A stretch of DNA of 64,000 nt from contig BCJJ01000012.1 of the NCBI GenBank assembly GCA_039545355.1, forward strand, positions 575,067 to 639,066, in the 5' to 3' direction. Position 1 is the stretch's first letter. Every line of letters begins with the position of its first letter. A model generated the notes under the pieces. It was not told the DNA's origin, did no database searches, and saw only the letters and a program-made list of their open reading frames with translations. Origin of the DNA: Trichosporon coremiiforme. Lineage: Eukaryota > Basidiomycota > Tremellomycetes > Trichosporonales > Trichosporonaceae. Of the stretch, positions 57,920 through 64,000 are shown in pieces. The translations under genes were made by a program, and so were the position numbers.

Positions 57920-59993
57920 GAGATGGATACGGTACCCTTAATATAAACGTACGTCTGCATATCTTAGTTTCAGTGCATGCATGGACACTGTAATTGGTAC
58001 GTCGGCTATGTCTGGGTGACGTTGACGAGGTCAGACACCGAGAAACATATGTCTCGGTGACGACTGCGCCGATGATGGACGACTCGCCGCCCAAAGTCAT
58101 TCTGGCGCACGTCAACCTCTCACAACACAAGCTTGCGCACTCCGTTGCCAAGACAGCTGATGTGTCTGCTCTGGGCTTCATGTGAGGTGCAGCGCCTGGC
58201 GGTTGACGGTTGAAACTGCGTCTGGGTGAACAAGAGTGCGACGTCGGAAGACCAGTCTGCTGTGCTGCAGACGATGTGGGCTTCACAGCGTGCGTGTCTG
58301 AACAGGATTCGTTCTGCTGTGAGAGGCGACTCACTGCAAGAGTTCGAGCAGTCAGGTTGGCAACGTCAGTAGGAAAGTGGTGAAAGGTGGCCAAGGTAAT
58401 GAGTTGCATCTGTGCAGTGAGTAGATCCCAGTACTCCACAAGTTGTCGCGGGCAGAGTTGTGTTGATGGGGGATGCGGAAAATGGAAGAGGAAGTGAAGC
58501 AATTCACTCACCCTTCCCTCGACGCCTGCTGCGGCGGTATCCGACGATTGGTTCAAGATACCCATTATCTTCAGTTCACCCACAGAGCCGAAAGTCCAGT
58601 TACCCACCATTGCCTTCCTCTCTGCGCTTCCCATGCATCACTTTCGCTTTTCCGAGACTCGACAGGCTCCAGCCTTCGCAATCTCGAGCCTATCCGCTAA
58701 TCTCAACGTAAGCCCTGTTCCTCCGATGTGCTTCCGCGGCAGATCCAAACTCTATCTCACCCTTCCACCCACTATCTTAACGTACCCCATCCAGCCACCG
58801 TCATCCCGGCAAAAGCACTCGCGCTTCGTCTGCAACATATCCTGCAGTGCATGGGAGTCGGAGTTCTGGAACAAGCCTAGCCATTCGAGAAGGAACAGCC
58901 CGCCTGCATGGACCCTGCAGTTCTCATGTCTCTGATCTGTCGTGCTTCACATGATCGGAGCATTGCGTACCCGCACATGACCGGAATGATCACCGCGGGT
59001 GTCACTCACTCCCTTCAAGCCCCAGTCTCAGAACCATCTACGACATGGCAGTGTATCCGTGTCGGGATGCAATCGCTTGGCGTCGGCAACAGTTCAGACA
59101 GCGTCAGCAGCCACTCGTGCAGCGCATCAGACAGCGTAACCTGTTCAGAGGGCTACATACGGCGATCCGAGACCAGTGCAGGATTCGCCGCCAGGTTGCC
59201 CGCCGTGTACTCCGCTTCGATGAGCATCGGCTCTCGGTCAATCGCCCCCAAATCCGCAATCTCGGAGCGGAGCGGTGCAAACTAGCTTCGGACCCCGCAC
59301 GCCCAGTATTCATGCAGACTAGCGGAGCCGAGTGCACTGGCGGTCAGTCTACGCAAATGGCGCACGTTGTGGCGTCCGGCGCAAGTGGGACTGGGGGCAT
59401 GTGCGCCGCAGACCCGCAGGCAGGCTGCCAGGCCGCAAGGCACGCTCGCCCCGTCCGATCTGCTGATCACAATAGAGCAGTTACCGCGTCATAGCGCAAT
59501 CAAAGGGCGTACGTCGCTGCTCTGCCTGATCAGTCAGTGAAGCGGAGTGATCGACCCGAACCACCGATGCACTGCATGCATATGCATCGAGAACTTGAGG
59601 TAGTACGCATGCTTGTTCCCACGAACAGAGCGTCCAGTGGGCAGGTCCAGGAACGAAGGTACGACGGTTCGTTACTAGCCCTTGTGTGCGAGGTCTGCGC
59701 TAGCGTGACCTGGGGCCTCGGGGTCAGGGGACTCGACGTCGTTTCATATATAACGTCTTTGGAGACTTGTCTCCCTCCATCAGCGACCGACTTGTCTACC
59801 TGCTGTCCTCTCTCTTCGACTCTCACGCACACAGCGACACCTCTCCTGCTACTTGTCACCTGCCCTCGAGCTCACCGGTGATCCCTCCTCGCTGGCCCCC
59901 TTCCCCGACTACGCTACAGACGCTACCATCAGTAGTCCCCCCGCCCTCGCCTCTCGAGCCTCCCCTCGCCGCCCGCTTGCTTTCTCGCCCAGC
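57920..59993. other. intergenic region between the two secreted-protein paralogues
   Basis: About 2.1 kb. A minus-strand frame (57843-58634) and short plus-strand frames have no family features and are not accepted. The right end contains the promoter of the second paralogue. Confidence 0.55.
59745..59754 (+). promoter_or_regulatory. TATA box upstream of the second paralogue
   Basis: CATATATAAC lies about 240 bp before the ATG at 59994, consistent with a pyrimidine-rich leader of some 200 nt. Confidence 0.45.
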
Positions 59994-60527
59994 ATGCTCT
60001 TCTCGACTCTGTCCCTCTTCCTCGCCGCCGTCTCCGCCGCGCCAATCAAGCGCTCAGAGTGCGTCCCCTCCTACGCCCCCGACGGCACGTACATCGACGA
60101 GGGGTGCGGCATCGTGATGCGCGCGAACGGCGGCCTGTGCATGCGGACCGACTACGACACGACCCCGTCTGCACCCGTGTATCTCGAAGAGTGCCTCGCA
60201 GGGCAGCACGGGCGGTCGGGTGGGCGCTGGTCCGTCTCATTGGGCGACACGAAGCTGCGCAACATGGAGGCGGCCACGCCAGAGTACTGCCTCACGGCGA
60301 ACAAGGAGAGAACACTCGTCGTGTCGGAGAAGTGCGAGGAGAACAACAAAAGCCAGGAGTGGGAGACGGCGCTCCCCTGGGGCGACGGGCAGGACGCGAG
60401 GATCAAGCTGAGGGGAGAGGATTACTGCGTCCAGGCTACCAAGCCTGGTAAGGGCAATCAGCTCCAGCTGGCTAAGTGCGGGTGCTCGACGGATCAGATC
60501 TTCGATGCCCCCGGAATTGCGCCGTAG
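59994..60527 (+). CDS. secreted beta-trefoil (ricin-B-like) protein, paralogue 2
   Basis: A single exon of 177 aa. The ATG at 59994 starts a clean signal peptide (MLFSTLSLFLAAVSAAP) followed by a KR dibasic site. The frame is open further upstream, but that would bury the signal peptide. Shared motifs with the gene at 57272 occur in the same order: GTYIDEGCGI, GGRWSVSLGDT, RNMEAATPEYCLTA, RTLVVSEKC, SQEWET. It is about 40 residues shorter, mainly by lacking the post-signal linker of paralogue 1. It likely arose by local duplication followed by strong divergence. Confidence 0.82.
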   Translation: MLFSTLSLFLAAVSAAPIKRSECVPSYAPDGTYIDEGCGIVMRANGGLCMRTDYDTTPSAPVYLEECLAGQHGRSGGRWSVSLGDTKLRNMEAATPEYCLTANKERTLVVSEKCEENNKSQEWETALPWGDGQDARIKLRGEDYCVQATKPGKGNQLQLAKCGCSTDQIFDAPGIAP

Positions 60528-61948
60528 GCGAGCAATCCCTCAGATCCTCTGTCGATGAACATCCCGACAAGTACGAGCATCAAGACACCCAAACCATGTC
60601 ACATCTACACCAAGTCCCACTCCGAAACTATAATGTCACTGTGTAGCGACGAGCACCCACCCACCACCCCCACAACATTACGACAACAGCATGTATAATG
60701 AACAAACAACGGACTATGTACCTCCACGCTCCCTTGTGTATGAATGGACAGTACCATGGACCTTTTGCAAGGGGTATCCGAGACACCCGGACGCCCGGGG
60801 GCGTTTGAGGGACGAACTGATGGCTTCCGATGGCTTGGAACGGGAAGAACCGTGCACCCCGGCGCTCGTCGCCGGGCGACATGTTGACACAGCTTTGTGT
60901 CTGCTGGACAGACAGCGTGCTCGCTGGAAGCGACAGCGTCCACTGCTTGCAGGGGAAGGGACGACCTCTGTCTCATACTCGATGTCAACAAAGTCTGGGT
61001 TTGTCCAATGAGGACGGAGTAGCTGCGGAGCTGCGCACGCATGGCAGACCTCGCTTGTCGACTAGGGAGACCTGAGTCAGGTCCTACGCCGAAAGAAGTA
61101 CAGGCATGGGTCGTATGTATGCATCGGAGAGCAAGTGGAATGAGCGGAGAGGACGCGACGTCAGACGAAATCTGTCGGCTCCGTGATAGTGGTGGTCGAT
61201 CCGTAACGCCTGCTGCGGAATTATCAATGGAGAGATATAAGCCAGCCTTCTCACAACTGCTCGCGCTAACATTTGCTTCATTGCTTCAGCCAGTCTCGGA
61301 TCTCGGAGCGCTCGGAGCATTGATACTCAGCGTCCGCAGTTTATCGGTGTAACGCTGGGTGATCGCCGGGATCGTCGCCAAGAGTCCGAACTGCTCAGTC
61401 ATCATTTCCATGCCAAGCTAACATTCCATGCCACCTCCCCCTCGACCCTCCTCCTCTTTACACCGCGTCGCCCTTGTCGCCTTGCGCCAAGCTTCTTTCC
61501 ATTGACGGATCTGGCAGGCACCGGTCGAAGTCGATCGCCGAGGCGCCGAGGGATCGCCGACGGACCATCGACTCGTGTCAGCAGTTGCGATCGAAATCAA
61601 CGTGCGGAACCAGATCCAGTGCGGGATGACTCAGCCCGCATCCCAGCCTGCAGCCCGAGAGCCGAGATGGCCGAGGTTGGTCTCCCGGTCGGTAACCAGA
61701 CGTCATAGGCCAAGGTGGTGCGGAAGTCCAGGCTTCCACTCGATCAGCCGGATCACAGTTGTTTCTCGTTCGTTCTCATATAAGATGCATAGCCGTATCG
61801 GTCATCGCCCCATCTCCCTGTCTCTTATACATCCCCACATCCCCACGTTCTTTCGTTCTTTCGTTTTTTCACAGAACCACGAGAGCCACCTCGACCTCCG
61901 CATTCCCAGCTACCAATCAGCAGGTCACCAACCTCCCACAAGAGCACA
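60528..61948. other. intergenic region
   Basis: About 1.4 kb with no supported gene. A TATA-like CTCATATAAG at about 61,776 lies about 170 bp before the SDR ATG, followed by a T/C-rich leader (TTCTTTCGTTCTTTCG). Confidence 0.55.
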
Positions 61949-62827
61949 ATGGCCCAGCGCGCAACAGCCTTCATCACGGGCGCCGGCCCCGGCACGGGCG
62001 CAGCCATCGCGCGTCTCTTCGGGGAGAGCTACAATCTCATCCTGATGTCTCGTTCTCTGCCAGGATCCCTCCCCTCCCTGAAGCTGGACAATGTGCCGCA
62101 GGACGCAATCCTCCCCGTCACTTATGACGGCACGCCCGAATGCTACAAAAAGGCTGTCGCTGAGGCTGCGTCCAAGTGGCCCGGGAGCGAGTTGAAGGTT
62201 GGCATCTGTAATAATGGCGGGCCGTGGATTCCGGGCCCGTTCCTTGAGAAGACGAGCGAGGAGTTTGAGAGTGAGTTTCAATGCTTTGAGTGTCCCCCCT
62301 CCTTGCTGTGAATGATCTGTGTGAATGAGGAGAGGAGTGTGGAGGAGAGAATGAGGAGGGAAGGTTGGAGGGGAAGCTCGCGCACCTCGCGCACCTTGCG
62401 TCGCTCGACGCTCGCTCAGCGCTGACACGCAGCAACGTACGAATTCGCCCGCCAAGGCTTCGACTTCTCCCAAGCCGTGATCCCGGCCATGCTGAAGGCC
62501 GGCGGCGGCACGCTCATTTTCACGGGCAGCACCTCCGCCTTGCGCGGCAGCAAGGGGTTCGCGGCCATGTCCCCCGGTGCCTTCTCGCGCCGCAGTCTTT
62601 CGCAGTGCCTCGCGCGCGAGTTCCAGCCCCAGGGCATCCATGTCGCCCACGTTGTTGTTGATGGGCAGATCAACACGGAGAGGGTCGAGAAGATGATGGG
62701 TAAAGTTGGGCCGGGAGAGAGGCTCGACCCCAACGATATTGCGGCTACGTACATGGATCTCGTTAGGCAGAGGCCCGGTGCTTGGAGCCAGGAGATTGAC
62801 ATTCGCCCGGCCAAGGAGAAGTTCTAG
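61949..62827 (+). CDS. short-chain dehydrogenase/reductase family protein with atypical active site
   Basis: Exon 1 61949-62270, intron 62271-62432 (162 nt, GTGAGT...CTGAC...CAG), exon 2 62433-62827; 238 aa. The Rossmann N-terminus is present, ITGAGPGTGAAIARLF, with a Gly-rich cofactor loop, and ICNNGGPWIPGPFLE sits where the NAG motif is expected. IPAMLKAGGGTLIFTGSTSALRGSKGFAAM gives the catalytic-serine strand. The usual YxxxK is not visible: the aligned stretch reads AAMSPGAFSRRSLSQCLAREF, with neither Tyr nor Lys in place. Related bacterial SDRs with GFAAFASAKFALRALAQ-like wording keep the Lys. The fold is clear, but reductase activity is doubtful. It is convergent with the PhzF gene, 103 bp apart. 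Confidence 0.88.
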
Positions 62828-62930
62828 GCTGAGTACTGAACTCGGCGGGATAGTCGAGGTGGAAGAAGGGATAAGAAGTACACGGATTATGCATTATATG
62901 CCCCGATGAAGGAGAATGGAGAGACGGGAA

Positions 62931-63944
62931 TTACGGCGAGTTCAGCTTGCCCTCGGCCCACTGGTAGACCCGGCCTACGACCTGGGCCCGCCCATCGACG
63001 AGCTGGCACTTCATCGCCCCTCCGCGCGAGGAGACCTGGTGCGCATCCAGCGTCGTGCCCTGAGCGTCGGCGGTTGCGTTCTGGACGCCAGTGACGGCCG
63101 TGATGCGCGGCGCTCCGGGACCGGCGATGTAGTACTGTGTCAAGAGGGCGTGGGCGGATCCGGTCTGGAGTCAGCTTGGGATGAGGTTCGACTAGCTTGT
63201 TGCGCCTGTACTCACAACGGGGTCCTCCGGAATACCAACTGCGGGAACGAACACGCGCGAGTTGATGCGTACGCCTCCCTCACCCTGCCCAATAACCTGC
63301 GTCAGGACGCCGTGATGCTTCAGCTCCGGGAGCAGCTTCGAAGTGTCGACCTTGAGGTTCTTCAGGTTGACATCAGGAGTGAGCTCGGCAATAACGCCCT
63401 CGCCGTGCTCAATCGAGGCGAACTGGACAAACTTGTCCGGCGTCAGGCCCGTTGCGCGGGAGATGACGGGGCCAAAAACGGCCGCAGCATCAGCAGAGGG
63501 TTGCGGCACCTCCGAGATAGGGAGGGAGAGACCGACATCGATGGCATCGTTCTCCAGTCCGTTCAGCGTTGCCACGATCGTGCCACGCTTCTGCGTCTTG
63601 AAGCTGAGAGCCTTGAGGGAGGGATAGAGCGGGAACAGCACGCCCGCAGTGGCCAGCGAGGCGTGGCCGCATAAAGGAGATTCCTGTCGTTAGCTGTCGC
63701 GAACACCAGAGCAGCGTACCAGGCCAGCAGGGGTGAACCACCGCATCGAGTACTGCCCCGCGGCGGCGTCGATCTCCTCACAGAAGGCGGTCATGGGGAG
63801 GGCAAAGTCCTTGGCGACGTTGGACATCCATGCCTCGTTGGAAGCACGAGCGTCGCCGGAGGGGAGGAGAACGATAGCCGCCTGGTTGCCGCCATGGGGA
63901 GTCGAGGCGAAGGCGTTGGCGAGGTAGAGCTGCAAGGGAGCCAT
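62931..63944 (-). CDS. PhzF-family (phenazine biosynthesis-like) isomerase/epimerase
   Basis: Exon 1 63944-63720, intron 63719-63684 (36 nt), exon 2 63683-63216, intron 63215-63165 (51 nt), exon 3 63164-62931; 308 aa, the usual length. It has the two-lobed diaminopimelate-epimerase-like fold. N-lobe motifs: LYLANAFASTPHGGNQAAIV, FALPMTAFCEE, SMRWFTPAGL-ESPLCGHASLATAGVLF. C-lobe motifs: GVRINSRVFVPAVGIPEDPV-TGSAHALLTQYY, the classic family end with the conserved D-P-V-T-G-S-A-H stretch. Phenazine synthesis is not implied; fungal members act on small metabolites of unknown identity (yeast YHI9 is one). The gene is complete in the window, with its promoter running off the right edge. Confidence 0.94.
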
Positions 63945-64000
63945 GTTAGTGACGGTTACGGGAATGAGAGGGAAGACAGATGCAAGATAAGAAGGGATCG

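Noticed and set aside
57843..58634. 263-codon minus-strand frame overlapping the end of the first secreted paralogue
   Set aside because: No recognisable domain, irregular composition, and it overlaps a well-supported gene tail.

Overview
This window looks like a chromosomal segment of a basidiomycete yeast, most likely a tremellomycete of the Trichosporonales type (Trichosporon, Cutaneotrichosporon or relatives). Support comes from the sequence: GC-rich genes with C/G-ending codons, many introns of only 35-50 nt with GTGAGT-like donors and CTGAC/CTAAC branch sites just before the acceptor, a fused LeuC-LeuD isopropylmalate isomerase, a Zn2Cys6 regulator and fungal AAAP, ATO and Mep transporters. 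The genus is inference; no rDNA is present.

Layout. 1-2 kb: 3' part of a DUS4-type tRNA dihydrouridine synthase and a frame-broken hypothetical gene. 2.1-3.9 kb: an ammonium transporter (minus) with a GATA-rich leader. 6.2-8.7 kb: a disordered hypothetical protein and palmitoyl-protein thioesterase. 11.6-12.6 kb: a secreted double-psi beta-barrel (expansin/RlpA-like) protein. 14.3-15.1 kb: an acetate/ammonia (ATO) transporter. 15.2-24.7 kb and 28.5-35.5 kb are gene-poor tracts flanking a single large Zn2Cys6 transcription factor gene (25.2-28.5 kb). The first tract is full of 8-10 bp minisatellites. The second holds a periodic array of two alternating CCG-Nx-CGG inverted-repeat boxes.

35.5-50 kb is ordinary compact gene space: an AAAP amino-acid permease, an amidohydrolase, a salicylate-hydroxylase-like flavoprotein, splicing factor SF3A1/Prp21, a formin-like GBD-FH3 protein without FH2, mitochondrial bL34m, RVB1, and an RMND1-family protein. 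50.2-52.7 kb is LEU1. 53.4 kb is an intron-containing tRNA-Arg(CCT). 53.9-56.1 kb holds two genes of unknown function. 57.3-60.5 kb holds two secreted beta-trefoil-like paralogues. 61.9-63.9 kb holds an atypical short-chain dehydrogenase and a PhzF-family enzyme, transcribed convergently.

How the genes relate: several handle nitrogen and carbon scavenging (Mep, ATO, AAAP permease, amidohydrolase, flavin hydroxylase) but are not arranged as one evident pathway cluster. The most unusual non-coding structure is the two-box array at about 30.3-31.8 kb, next to a Zn2Cys6 regulator whose protein class typically binds CGG half-sites. All exon joins were made by hand from splice signals and reading-frame continuity.
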